NCBI GenBank assembly: GCA_021018815.1
Contig: JAITYX010000006.1
Coordinates: forward strand, 2,011,001-2,075,000
DNA length: 64,000 bases
Reading direction: 5' to 3'
Source of the DNA: Talinum fruticosum
Taxonomy: Eukaryota > Streptophyta > Magnoliopsida > Caryophyllales > Talinaceae
In this document: piece after piece, positions 12,201-24,304 of the stretch
Layout: every line of letters starts with the position of its first letter
Numbering within the stretch: the first letter of the stretch is position 1
Translations under genes and position numbers: made by a program
Notes under the pieces: model-generated
Databases searched by the model: none
What the model saw: the letters and a program-made list of their open reading frames with translations, nothing else
Told to the model about the DNA's origin: nothing

Positions 12201-15200
12201 TGCCATTTTAGTCACTCCTCTTGGGGCACTAAGCATCATTATCAGGTATGTGTAAGGTTTCTTTCAACTTCTGGCGGTGCTGTTCTGGCACATATAAATT
12301 TCATATCTTGGGTTCTGCTGGCCATCTTTTGACTTCTGATGGTTATTCTGCTGCAGTGCTGTTCTGGCACACATAATTTTAAATGAGAAGCTACATATTT
12401 TTGGAATGCTTGGATGTGTACTATGTGTTGTTGGTTCAACTACAATAGTTTTGCATGCTCCTCCAGAGCGTGAGATTGATTCTGTAATAGAAGTATGGAA
12501 CCTGGCTACAGAACCCGGTAATTTGGCTGCTTTTGATACTAAACCTCAATTTTCCATTAATTTTTACTTTTTAAATGCTTCATTATGTAACTATATAGAT
12601 AGATTTTGCAGCCAAAAGTCTAACGTAGACACTTCCATCCTGCAGGTTTTCTGTTTTATGCTGCCATTATCATGACTGCTGTATTCGTGCTTGTCTTCCA
12701 TGTCATTCCTGAACATGGGCAGACGCATATAATGGCCTATATCGCAGTGTGTTCATTAGTGGGCTCCTTAACGGTAATTATTTAATTATGACTCTCATGA
12801 AAAATTACTTTAACTGGAGAAAAATGTTTGAAACATGTTTTTGACAGGTCATGAGTGTTAAAGCCTTGGGAATCGCTTTGAAGTTGACACTCTCTGGAAT
12901 GAATCAGCTAATATATCCTCAAACGTGGGCCTTTACTATGATTGTAGCTGCCTGTGTAGTTACACAAATGAATTACTTAAATAAGGTAACAAGAAATAAA
13001 CATACCTCTTTCTTTCCTCTGAGTAGGGTGGGTGGCTGGCTGGCTGCCTGCCTTTCTGTGTCTGTCTGGGTCGTAATTACCTGAGCTGCAGAAATCTTCA
13101 GGTCGTGGAACGAGTATGCATTCATAGTACCCAACTTGGAAATGCTCTCAAATTGAAGGGGATATTGTATACCATGGAGGATTGAAATTCACTGTGATAA
13201 GTAGTTTGAATTATGAAAATTATACTTTGTTGTTAGAAGAACATGTGTTTTTTCCTACTAATAAACCATTTGCATAACATTTCGAGCAATGATAAGATGG
13301 ATATGCATAGGAAGTTTATCTCGATCTAGGTACAAACAACTTTTTCAATTAATCTCATCTTGTCTATGTTAAAATTTCATTAGTTAAGTAGGGTGGGTAG
13401 TTTTATGAAATTGGAACATGATCCAAAGTGTTGTGGATCACAAAGGAATTGTGTTTGTGATTGAAGATTGATATGAGCTTGAGAAGCTAATAGGAGGAAG
13501 TAATTTGGAATAAATACAGTTGAGTTTGCAATGACCAAAGGGTTCAGAATGATCATTTTCCTTGATAGGATGAGGAATTTTCTTTAATTGGTAGTATTCA
13601 TTTTTGGAAGGCATGAATGGAAATCCTGATGTGTCTCTATAACTATTCTTTCTCTATGTTTCGCACTGGATTGATTACTCTAGTACTCATTCTCTCTACA
13701 AATTTCATTAATTGAATCATTGATTTTGCTACTATGCGTTGAGCTTAGTCTAGCTAAATCCTGTAGTAACACCTGTGATTTTTTTTTCTTTAGTTGGTCG
13801 GGGGAGGGTTAGAGGGGATTTGGTAACTGTTTGTCTGGCTGGGGAAGGTGGTGAGGAGGAAGCTTGCTATCATGGAGCATTTTCATTTGGTATGGTGAAG
13901 TTTAAATTCCAAAGACAACTGATGTAGTATAGCCTTCCGGCACCCTCCAAGTGTCCTTCCACCTTGTATTGTTAATCTTGCTTATTTTGTAATTTGAAGT
14001 TATCAAACTTCATTCTTTAATTACTATTATTAAGGCCATCAGTTACTTATTAACGCTGTCTATTTTAACTACTGCTTCATTAGTTCCATAATTCCATTCA
14101 ATGTTGTCACCTGGTTGTCAATATATTTGATGGTATTGGTGTTTTGTGGAGTCTGTCTGAGGTTCCAGTTACTTTTTGAATTGGTAAAATAATGCCATAG
14201 CTGTGGAATTATTACAGTTGTTCTTGTTGAGACATTTAACCTTTGACATTGTTTATAGTCTTGCAAACTATCTCTTCTCAAAACGATTTGTGTCACATAA
14301 TGCTGCAGCTTTTCTATTATCATCTTTGTGAGTAGATTGGCTTATTCCCAGAATGCTTATGAAAAATATTGCATTTTGGCTGCCGTCACAGTAATGAGTC
14401 ATCCCAGGTGTTGCATGAAGGATTTTGTGTTGCAGTATGAATTTCTTTTCTTTTCAGATTGACCTAGGTGTTTGTAGTACCCACACTCTTAATTTTAGCT
14501 TGAGGATGGTTATTGCTAGCATAATTTACTAAGATATGCTAAAGAAGACAGAATGTATGTCAAATGAAATGTACTGTAGAGCACTGAAAATGTATAGGCA
14601 TATCGTGGTGCCAACTCACATGGTGGTGAAGTCTTTGGGAGTCAAAGATCCGGATTCATATCCTGCCTAAATCGGCCTTTACACCTTTGCATCATCAAAA
14701 AATGTGACACAGGCTTATCAATCAAATGAATAAATAGATTAATTACCTTGTCTTACAGTCAATGTAATGGCCATATCAGCTACTATGCATACATAATGGG
14801 TGTACTAGAAATAGATTATATACTTTGGTCATGTACATCATAGGGCCCATTCATCCACAGTTGACATTGAGACTTTGGAGCATTTTATTCTTGGAATACA
14901 CATGGAATGACTGAGAATATTCTGTAACCTTCTGAGGACCAATCATGATCGATTTTCCTTTGAGCAACAGTTGTTTCGACTGTTCTTATAGCTGTATGTG
15001 CACAAAAGTTCATATTTCCAATTGAGTATGCTGCTTGAAGGTTTGTTGTCACTTCACTGAAGCAAATGTACCATGCTTGCCTTTATGTTTACATGTACAT
15101 TCTTCTAACTGAATATAGTGCACTGACAGTATTTTCCATTTTCTGTCTTATATCTTAACTGGCACCCTCTCTGTGTTCTCCGTTCTATGTCTTCTATTTC

Positions 15201-18114
15201 TGTATTTAGAAGGAAAAGAGGGAGGGGGAGGGGGATAAAGCAGTCAACTGGTGCTGGTGATAGAAATAAATCATCATGCTCTTTATGGTGTTTGGTTACC
15301 TCTCAATGGCTTTCCAAAACTATTTGTGGGGAATTGCCTTGTTTATTTAGATGGGAAGCAGGTCACTCTCTAGCTGTTTTTTGAAAATTTTATTTCCTGA
15401 AATCCTTTTCTTTTTTTTTGGGAAGTCATATCCTGCAAAACAGCAGACTTGCGCAGCCTGCAGGAAAGATTTTAGTTGATGGTCTTCTACGCTTCTAATT
15501 ATTTTGGGAACAAAATTACTGTCTATGTTTATGCATATTTATTTTTAAGCAGAATCTGACAAAAAAAATGTTGCGTTTTCTCTTCTGTTTCTGTAACTGA
15601 GATTTTTGTGTGCTGTTTCTTTGAAACCATGCAGGCACTTGACACATTCAACACAGCTGTTGTATCTCCGATATATTATGTCATGTTCACATCATGTACA
15701 ATACTGGCCAGTGTGATCATGTTCAAGGTATTAGATACATGTGCAACTTCAAGTTTCAACTTTATTATCTGTGATGCAGTAGAACTTACCTTAGGGTTGG
15801 ACTGGAAAGGCACAAATATGTTACATATCTTCATCTGCTATTATTAAGCTATGAAAAATCATTTCGGAGGTTATGTATGAGGCAGACAATGTCGCATAGT
15901 TAGAAAAATTAGGTGATGAAAAACTGTGAAATAGCATGTTAGCAAGGAAAATAATTGAGTGTGGACTAAAGAATATAGAGAAAAGGAATCCAAGTATATA
16001 CACAACTTCCTGTGCAATCGACATTTAAATGTAATTCTTACTAGCTAATACCCGCCTGTTACCTCGGAACTAACTTTTATGATAACTATATGAAATCGTA
16101 GATAATTTTTTTTGAATACCTAATAAGCTGGTTTGGAGTCACGAAGACTAAATAACTTACCCTTAAACATTAAGCTCTAATGATATGACGATGAATGGTC
16201 TGCTGAGCTTTCAACTTTTACTCATATGCATCAGGCTATGTCTGCATTCTCTAGATCACAAATCTCCAATCTTTTGGCGAAAGATGTGTTGCCACTTGCC
16301 AATGTGCCACTATGATCTCCAAATCAAAATCAAAATCCAATTCCAAATCCATGTTCCAAATTCCTGCGTAGGCAGGTTTTTTTTTTTTTGGGGGGTGGTT
16401 TGGATTTGGATTAAATGTAGCACAACTTGACCTCTAAATTGCAGAGGAACTGTTGCTAATGTTGCTGTTGGCCCTATTGTACCTTCCCCTGCCTGCTGCT
16501 TCATATGAAACAATATTCATGAGAGTTCGTTGAGGCAGTTTTTACTTTCTAATCCAGATAGAAAACAATGCTCAAAGGTGTGCTTCTATAAATTTTGAAC
16601 TAATCAAGATTTGACTGCGAATAATTTGGCAAGCTAAACAGAAGAAGAATGAGCATATTCTCACAGTCATACTGCATTGAAAATAGTTTAATATTCTCTG
16701 CTGTCAACTTCAACAGTGCATTTCATTTGTAGGATTGGGACCGGCAAAATCCAACTCAGATAATAACTGAAATGTGTGGTTTTGTAACTATCCTTGCTGG
16801 GACCTTCCTTCTTCACAAGACAAAGGATTTCTCTGACAGTAAGCTCTTTAGTAACATTGGTGGAATCCTGTTACTATTTTCTGCTCTTTATGGTATTGAT
16901 GTAGGGTGACTAGGGTCCATAAGCATGATCTGTTGAATCTTGATATTTTCTGTTTCTTGCATTGTGTGTGTTCTTTGACATGAACCTACCCCTTCTATTA
17001 GGTTCTCAATATGCCTTGCCTTCTTGGGGCGTGTAACCATTCAATGTGTGTTCTTTTTCAATCTTCACACTCCCCCCACACACACCAGTTACCAGAACTC
17101 AGACAATTTACATAAACATGTCTGGTATTTTGGGATGACATTTCTCTGGTATTCTCACCCTGTCTGCTTAGAGCAGTAGCTGTAGTGTTCTCTGTACATC
17201 TGGAGTGCCCTGTTATTGAGAACTGAGCAATGGTTGTTGATTGCTGGTAACCTATCAGCAGTGACATGCTAAAACAGGTGTTAGGTGATAAGGAATTATC
17301 ACTTGCAGAACATAGGCAATGGTGTTTATGGGCTTAATGAAAATATATTCTTTTTATTTAATAATTATTCTTTGTTTATGGGCAGAAATCATTTCTCCTA
17401 AACCTCTTGGTGGTAAAAACAAGTTTAAGCCGTGCTTCACAGTCTCATGGATAGTTTGTCTACTTGCTTGTTAGGTGTGCTGAATTTTATTTGGATGTTA
17501 AAAGTCTACCCAGAACTTTGAAGTCAAACCTCCCCTTCTGAAATTGAATCATCATAAGACTACTTGTAGCCTCTCTAAAACTTTAAAAAATTGTCCTTAC
17601 AGAGGTCCATTTTACTATAGACTGTATGTTTTTCTCCCAAGAACTGTGTAGTTCAGAAAAAGGAAAAAGAAAAGAAAACTGAGAAGGCTACCGTCAAAAA
17701 ATGTTAGCTACTAATTCTTTCTGGCATCTTTGTACATTTATGATCGAATGCTGTTAGATGTTGATGTATGTCTGATTTTAGCCTCATGCAATTTCAGCTG
17801 CAACACATATTTTGCTGCTATAATAGTGTGCTTATCGTGGAGCATTTTTACAGTGCTTCTCATTCTGGTTTCTAGGGGAATATCTATCATTCTATCTTGT
17901 GAAATGATTTTTTCTGGATATAAAATCCTTCATTGCTGTTTTCTAAACTGATCTAAGATTAGAAAATATTTCTGTTGCTTTCTAAATTCTGGAGCTCTCT
18001 GCAGGTTTATCAAGCTCTTTACCTGTGAAAATGAGTAAACATGTAGGAGAAAATGGGCACGACGACCCCGAGGGTATACCCCTTAGACGACAGGACTCAA
18101 TGAGATCAACATAA
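6207..18114 (+). CDS. NIPA-type magnesium transporter (DUF803), nine exons
   Basis: This gene encodes a multi-pass membrane protein of the NIPA family, which moves Mg2+ across membranes. Proposed coding exons are 6207-6369, 9826-9882, 12155-12245, 12357-12517, 12646-12773, 12848-12985, 15635-15727, 16733-16838 and 18005-18114. All introns have GT-AG ends and the phases join into 1047 nt (348 residues plus stop), the usual plant length. The ATG at 6207 gives [10 protein letters not shown]. The first membrane segment is about residues 21-39 ([18 protein letters not shown]). Family-typical blocks follow: WWIGVIT (exon 2), [20 protein letters not shown] (exon 3), HIILNEKL and [17 protein letters not shown] (exon 4), PQTWAF and QMNYLNKALD (exons 6-7), [10 protein letters not shown] (exon 7), and a C-terminal [13 protein letters not shown]. 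There is no break in the frame. A polyadenylation-like AATAAA lies near 18793. Which of the plant NIPA paralogues this is cannot be told by eye. Confidence 0.95.
7110..7361. repeat. 126-bp tandem duplication in NIPA intron 1
   Basis: Two adjacent copies (7110-7235 and 7236-7361) share the string GTTGTTTTCCGGGGGCAGAG and differ at only a few positions. They lie within the 3.4-kb first intron. No coding role is visible. Confidence 0.9.
8250..8274. repeat. (AAAAT)5 microsatellite in NIPA intron 1
   Basis: About five units of TAAAA follow one another in intron 1. Confidence 0.85.
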
Positions 18115-19252
18115 TGCATTTTATTGGCTGTCTACAAAGCCATACAGTTTGGAAGGAGGCAGTGGGTTGAAATTCTGTGTTGTATATTATTCAAGTACAT
18201 GGTGTTCCTGCTCATTTTTTCGGGGTATACCTTTTGGGAGGAAGAAAAGCAAGCTACTCCGCCTTTGTTTTTGGCAGCCGTCTTACATTATGTTTACCTT
18301 TCTGGCCCTAGTACTGTTGCCTCGAAATATCCCCTCAAAAGTAATTGTAACCTTTGTGGTCATATGATAATGATTTTCCTCCGTTGGCTCGAGTATTCAA
18401 CATCGGAACTCTCTGAACACGAATGAGAAAAGCTGAATGAGATGCTGCCGCTGGAATGAGCTGCTCTTAATTGTTGTAGTGAATTTCCAGCTTTGGAACG
18501 TGTCAAAGCTTGCCCTACCTTGTATATTTTTTTAACTTCAAGTGAGAATGATAGCTATCATTGCCAATTGGTTAAATGTAACGGGGGTTTTCTTTTAAAT
18601 TCAATTCATATTGGCCTTGTATTTTCTATTTAGTCAAAATTGAAGGGTTACGCAGTTGCAATACCAATTGAAAGAATCGTTTACATGAAGTCTGTTTGCC
18701 ATGGTAGTTCGATATCCCAGACAAGCGAGCACCGCTTCTTCTAATCCTCTTCAAATTTTTGTTACTTGGTTGTAAGAAAATAATTGCTGTTCAATAAATT
18801 ATTTTTTTCCCTTATAGTTCAGTGTAAATCGACCAAATAAAACTCTATACTCCGCTAAAATTGCTTACATCTTATAACTGCATATATTTTTCACCCCAGA
18901 AATTATATTTGCTTACAATTGTCTTCATAGTTGTTTTATAAATATAAAAATTTAATTTGCTTTGAAGTTATTTTTCTATAGTTAATGAGATATTTTATGT
19001 TTAAAATTAATATGTTTTCAATTAACATTTCACAAATTCTTTACTTCTTTTGAGTGACCTTCAAAGTTGTGTTACTTGGTTGTATGGAAATTATTGCTCC
19101 CCAATAATTTTTTTTTGTCCTATTGACCATAATTAGCACCCAAATATAGCAGAGATAGGATTTGCGATTAACAGTGTTCACCTATTAAAACTCATCATCA
19201 TATACATATATAGTTTTTTTAAAAAAATATTACTCACTCGTACCGTGAACTC

Positions 19253-19356
19253 CTCTACCTCTAAGATTGTGATCAATTACAATTGTTACTAATAGAACCT
19301 ACTCTACCTCTAAGATTGTGATCAATTACAATTGTTACTAATAGAACCTACTCTAC
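19253..19356. repeat. 49-bp tandem duplication
   Basis: Two identical copies (19253-19301 and 19302-19350) begin CTCTACCTCTAAGATTGTGA. The first few bases of a third copy follow. Identity between copies suggests a recent duplication. Confidence 0.9.
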
Positions 19357-20721
19357 TACTATATGCATTATTTTCTTCACCTTTTGTATTGTTTCCAATT
19401 CAACTAAAATAGGGGGAGGAGGGAGGAAATTTAATCTTTTCCGAAAAGAGGAACATGGAAATAGGGGATGAGTTTTAAAAAATTAAAATAAAATACCATA
19501 TATGATAACTTATACCCAAGTTCACGAAATAACTTGTAACTCGAGTCTATGAAATAATTTGTAATTCAAGTATCATAAGATTAAATTGGATCTATCCATA
19601 TTTAACAAGATTAAAAAAACAAATGAGACATTCCCAAAAACAAAGAATCAAATAGTTGAGAGCTTAACTTGCTGAAAGAGAAAGGGACAAAGAATTTGGG
19701 CTTATGGGCCACTACTTTCATGTGAGGAGAGGAGAGAAAAGAGAGATAGAGAGACACATTAGGGTTTCGAGAAACCGGGAATGAGTGCAATTTAATTTAT
19801 CCTTTTGCTATCAAATAAACCTTCTTGTTCTAGTGCCTACAACTGAAACTTCTAAATAAAAAAAAATGTCGTGATTTGTGCCAGTGAAAATATAGAATGT
19901 TTATAATCTTTTAGACTTTTTAAGGGTGTCCCATTACTCCACATATACTATTAACAACACTAATAAAAATTTCAAATTCGGGTCAAAATTGAGTTTGACA
20001 AATCAATCATTGGACGAAATTTTTATCCGATACCTTATTTTTTTCGAGTTAAACAAATTCATGTAATTGGGTCGGATTCGCCAGTGCTATGACACCACCT
20101 TTAAACTAGCTTAATAAAAAATAATTCAGGCCAAGGGTGTCCATAAACTCCCTTAAGGCCTTCAAGGCTCTGCTCATGACATATTCTACTTTATATGTAA
20201 TAATTTTTGTATCTAAGTTATAAAAACTTTTTACATAAACTAAAAATAAAAAAAATTATCAAACATAATCAAAATAATAAACAATGCATTTGGCATTACA
20301 AACATATGAATTTTGTAATTTAATTTAGGTAAAGTTCATAAATAAATAAATAAAATATGTTCTACCATTTTAATGCACAATACTAATACTTACAAACATT
20401 TTATAAATCATATACAATATTTTATATTCCTTACAACTCATTACAACAGTTTAAAATAGAACATGACCTTTAAACCAACGTAAATATTCCCAATTAGTCA
20501 GATTTATCTTTTGGCTTTTTATTTTGTCCCTAAACTCAACCTTTCTTATTTTTGTTTTTAGTTTTGGTGAATAGTGCGTTGTCTCTGGCTCCGCCATACC
20601 ATCGACCACCTGGCTGCCGGTAACTCATCGTCAGTCGTATGTAAAACTCCATTTTTCTATAGTCCAAAAGTCTTTGCTCGTTGTTTGTTCAGCATTATCC
20701 GACGAGTCCAACACTAATTTC

Positions 20722-20723
<2 letters not shown>

Positions 20724-20815
<92 letters not shown>
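20724..20815. repeat. Compound (CT)n(TA)n microsatellite
   Basis: About 23 CT units (20724-20770) pass directly into about 22 TA units (20771-20815). It is likely to be highly polymorphic. Confidence 0.97.
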
Positions 20816-20818
<3 letters not shown>

Positions 20819-21769
20819 GGCCTTGGCTGTTTCTTTGTAGTAGCTATTTCAATTTGATGTTAATTTCTTAGAGTGATTATAATTTATTGGAATCTCTCTC
20901 TCTTAGTCGGTGTGTTGATGCATGCTTGTGACTCGAGACTTTTAGTCAACTATGTCGTTGTGAACTTTACATTTTATTCAAAAATATATTAAGAATTTGG
21001 GTTACCTTGTTGTGCCATTAAACTTATTTAACATGCATTAAATTGCCCTCCAGAACATAACTAGTTATAACAAGTTGACGGTTAAAATAAGTAATTTTTG
21101 ACCCTTTTTTTAGTGAAGGAGACGGAAAAAAGACAAACAATTAAACATGACAAGACTCGTAATGGGAGCGTGGATACCTTTTATTCTTTCCTTGCCATAT
21201 CTTTATCGATGTTTAAACCGATAAAAAAATCCATACTTAATATAAGAAGAAAAATTTCATCAAATTATCCTCTCATCTTTTTTGTTGAGGATGATTCTTC
21301 TTTTGACTCGTCACCGTTTGATCTTCCCTTATCGCTTATCCCGCTTTCCGCTTTATCACATGGGCGTTTCCTTCATCACTTTTATTTTAGTGGATGTAAC
21401 GTTTATGCAACCGTTGTTTGTATCCTTTCTTTTGTTCACGATCTTTACTCGCACTAAAAAATAAGCTTAGTAGAACATGATAGAACATAAACATGCTATG
21501 TTGGTGCCCGTCTTCTTCTCCTTTGAACACATGCTATGTTGCTGAGTTGAGAACATAAACATGCTTGTGACTTCCTCCTCTTCTTTCTCGATTTATCTAT
21601 TTGGATTGATGATTGTACCATAACTATTAAATAAGCATCCTCTTCCATGTCGGCTTGCCTCTTCTCAACGAGATGAGGGAGGTTACCATTTCATTCCAAT
21701 TTTCATAATCTTGGTTCCTTGGGCTATTATTTCTCTCATCTCTAGCTACACGAATAGTCATGACCTCGA

Positions 21770-22870
21770 TCTTGGATGCACAAACAAATCCTATTTTCCT
21801 CGTCATTCATGAGACTTTCATAATTCCTCCTTCAAATTTTAATAAGTTACCTCAATCGACATTTATTGAAGAGTGTGATCGTATCTTCCTTATCCTTATC
21901 ATCTTGGTTTCGACCATGAATAGAAATACAATCATTAGCAGCAGGACTTATACTTCCACCGACATATTGGGACTCCTCTCGAGGATTTCTATGTGTTGAA
22001 TTGTCGGTGTCATCATCCATGTCATTCACCCGATTGGAATATCCATTCCGAGTTGGTAGATTATTGACGCTTGCCACATTAGGATCAATGTCCAGTTAGT
22101 CTTCAATCTTATCCAAAAATTTTAAATCTGGGTTCAACCTTCCTAAGGCAACATCTTTGGAGTCTCGTCATCTCACAATCTCTTTGTTGAGGGTGAGAAT
22201 CATTTGACTAGTCCATGATTTCATTACTCATGCACTCTGGATACGGAGGGGTCAAATACATTCTTTCTCTTATCTTGGACCTCTCGTAAAGAGGGGAACT
22301 TCATTCATAAAACTTGAGTATACTTATCCTCTATCTTCTTGAGCTTTTTAATAATAAATTTATTTTTCGGTTTAAATTTAAAAGCTATTTCAAGATCCAT
22401 TCTTAAATTCTTTATCATGCTTAGGTTGCTGTAAGCTAGGAGTCTCCTACATCTCGCTTTGACATTGTAAGGGTCAAATTCCATTGTCGGATAGCAATTC
22501 TCAATCATTGTATCATATTCCTTAAGCCTCAACTAACATGCTGCTAAATTTGAATTGAGAGTAACTCCTACCTCTTACATCAATTTTGCATCTTGGGCAC
22601 AAATTACACTCCTAACACATAGAAATTATAGATATCTATCATACATCAAAATCACCTTGGGAAATTCTTAAGCCTTAAAAAGAATGTTCCCTAAATCCTT
22701 CAAAAAGCAAGCCTTCTAGATTGCTTCTCTAGGATACTTAATTTCCTAGAGACTCTAATAACATTTTCATGTAGTTCTCCTTTTTGTTAAGAATCAAACA
22801 GATCTCAAGGGCCTCTTCAAACCCAATATCCATACTCATATTTAGAAGCCAAATTTCAATGCTAAATCCT
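21770..22870 (-). pseudogene. TPR-domain protein pseudogene
   Basis: On the minus strand, 22532-22305 reads as a tetratricopeptide module: RLKEYDTMIENC, then EFDPYNVKARCRRLLAYSNL, then MDLEIAFKFKPKN. This is the helix A/helix B pattern of TPRs such as those in co-chaperones and TPR immunophilins. Upstream pieces, in shifted frames, resemble the preceding repeat (GNILFKA, FPKVILMYDR, CVRSVICAQDAKLM, VTLNSNLAAC). The segment at about 22077-21847 is rich in Asp/Asn/Ser and may be the degraded C-terminal part. Several stops and frame changes interrupt the series over roughly 1 kb, and I see no splice sites between pieces, so a decayed and possibly processed copy is likely. The parent gene is not identified. 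Confidence 0.6.
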
Positions 22871-24304
22871 CAGCACTAAAGCCTACACAATTCCCACCAC
22901 ACCACTCTTAAAACAAGAGGCAAAATAGTAATTGTAATACCAAACAAATACCTTATCTAACCAACACAAAAGACAACTAACCAATACCAACACTCGAATC
23001 TAGTGGATCAAATCACTTTCCAACAATACAAATCAAAGCAAATAACCAAACTACTACCATTAACTAAGAGGCAAGCACCCATATCACACTCTAGAAAAAC
23101 AAAACCAGATTGAGAAGACAATTGAGTGTTATGCTTGACTCACCATCGGGTATTAGACACCTAGTACTTCTCGATCACACTTGCCCCCAATCCAAACCGG
23201 AAGCACGAGGTGAACTTCGGATGATGATTTGCTCGGTTCGGCGAGTTCGGACACTCGTTAGCCTACTCCGCACCAATGCCTCTATGAACTACCCACCATC
23301 GTCATAATCCTAGCAGTTAAAACGTAGTAAGGATAAAATAGGCAAGAAGAGGAAAAAGTGGGAAGCGGAGTCGGTGACACCTTAATGTTGGGCATCAGGC
23401 GCTCCAATGGCCACTCGAAAATGGCTTCAGGGGCTGGGGAGATGGGTAGTTGGGTAGGTATCATTACTCGAGAACAGGGACGGACCCACCGGGGTCAGTG
23501 GGGTCAATCGACCCCCTTTAAAAAAAATAAATCTTTTATAGAATACAAATGAAACTGAAAGTGATTGTAGGCTGAGATGGTGAGAATGTCAAAAGTCACA
23601 CGCGAGGTCGGGGTTCGAATCCTAATGCAAGCAATCTCTTTTTTTTTTTCCCAAAATTTAACAACTTCTTTCATACCTTATTTCCACAACTCCCCGCTCT
23701 CGCTTTGCCCCACGACCCGCCCCACGCTCCTGCAGCCGCTTTGCTTTGTTGTTGCCCCCACCACTGCCACCGCCCGCCGTGCTCGCTGTGCTCGCCTGGC
23801 CACGGAGCCCTTCCTCTCCTCTCCCACTCCCACACACACACTCTTTCTCTCTCTCCCAGCCAACAACCACACCCGAGGAGCCCCCAACGATTGCATTGCA
23901 GCACATCGCCGGCGCCATCCACCGCCATCGCTAGCCGCCCGGCCGCCCTTTCGCCGTCCTCCACTGCCCCCTCTCCTCTCCCGCACCGCACCACACTCTC
24001 TATCGACTACTCTATCATTGATTCATTCCCAAATCCGTAAGTTCACAACTTTCAAATTTTTCAATTTCAATTCAATTTAAGGTATAATTTGTGTGATGTT
24101 AGATTTAATTTCTTTAATTTTATCGTTAATTTATGTGATTTTATTGATTTTTCAATTTTATTTCATTCATTTTTTAGATCAATTTCACGATAGAGGTTTG
24201 ATTTTTGTTATTTAATTTTTATTATAGGTTAAAATGCATAGATATTTCAAAAAGATAGCTACATAATCCTCCATTCCTTCAAGTTTGAAATCGAAAATTC
24301 ACCA

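Larger units (their letters stand above)
18115..21700. other. NIPA 3' UTR then non-coding DNA
   Basis: The first 0.7 kb after the stop codon is probably the NIPA 3' UTR. Beyond it I see AT-rich DNA with two microsatellite/tandem blocks (listed separately). A degenerate direct repeat is present: GTTACTTGGTTGTA occurs at about 18762 and again at 19071, followed each time by an ATTATTGCT-like string. The open frames near 18124-18426 and 21098-21457 have no family resemblance. Confidence 0.5.

Noticed and set aside
14600..14690. SINE-like sequence in NIPA intron 6 (GATCCGGATTCATATCC)
   Set aside because: The B-box match is poor and there is no tail or target duplication.
21098..21457. 119-codon plus-strand frame
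   Set aside because: There is no family resemblance, the region is AT-rich, and no supporting splice or promoter context is seen.
23570..23650. tRNA gene (GGTTCGAATCC B box and T-run)
   Set aside because: No cloverleaf can be drawn with a matching acceptor stem. The sequence lies in the subterminal region of the hAT element.
23577..24080. Long overlapping frames on both strands in the hAT leader
   Set aside because: All frames are open because the region is C-rich and lacks stops. No domain is recognisable, and it lies upstream of the transposase as a leader would.
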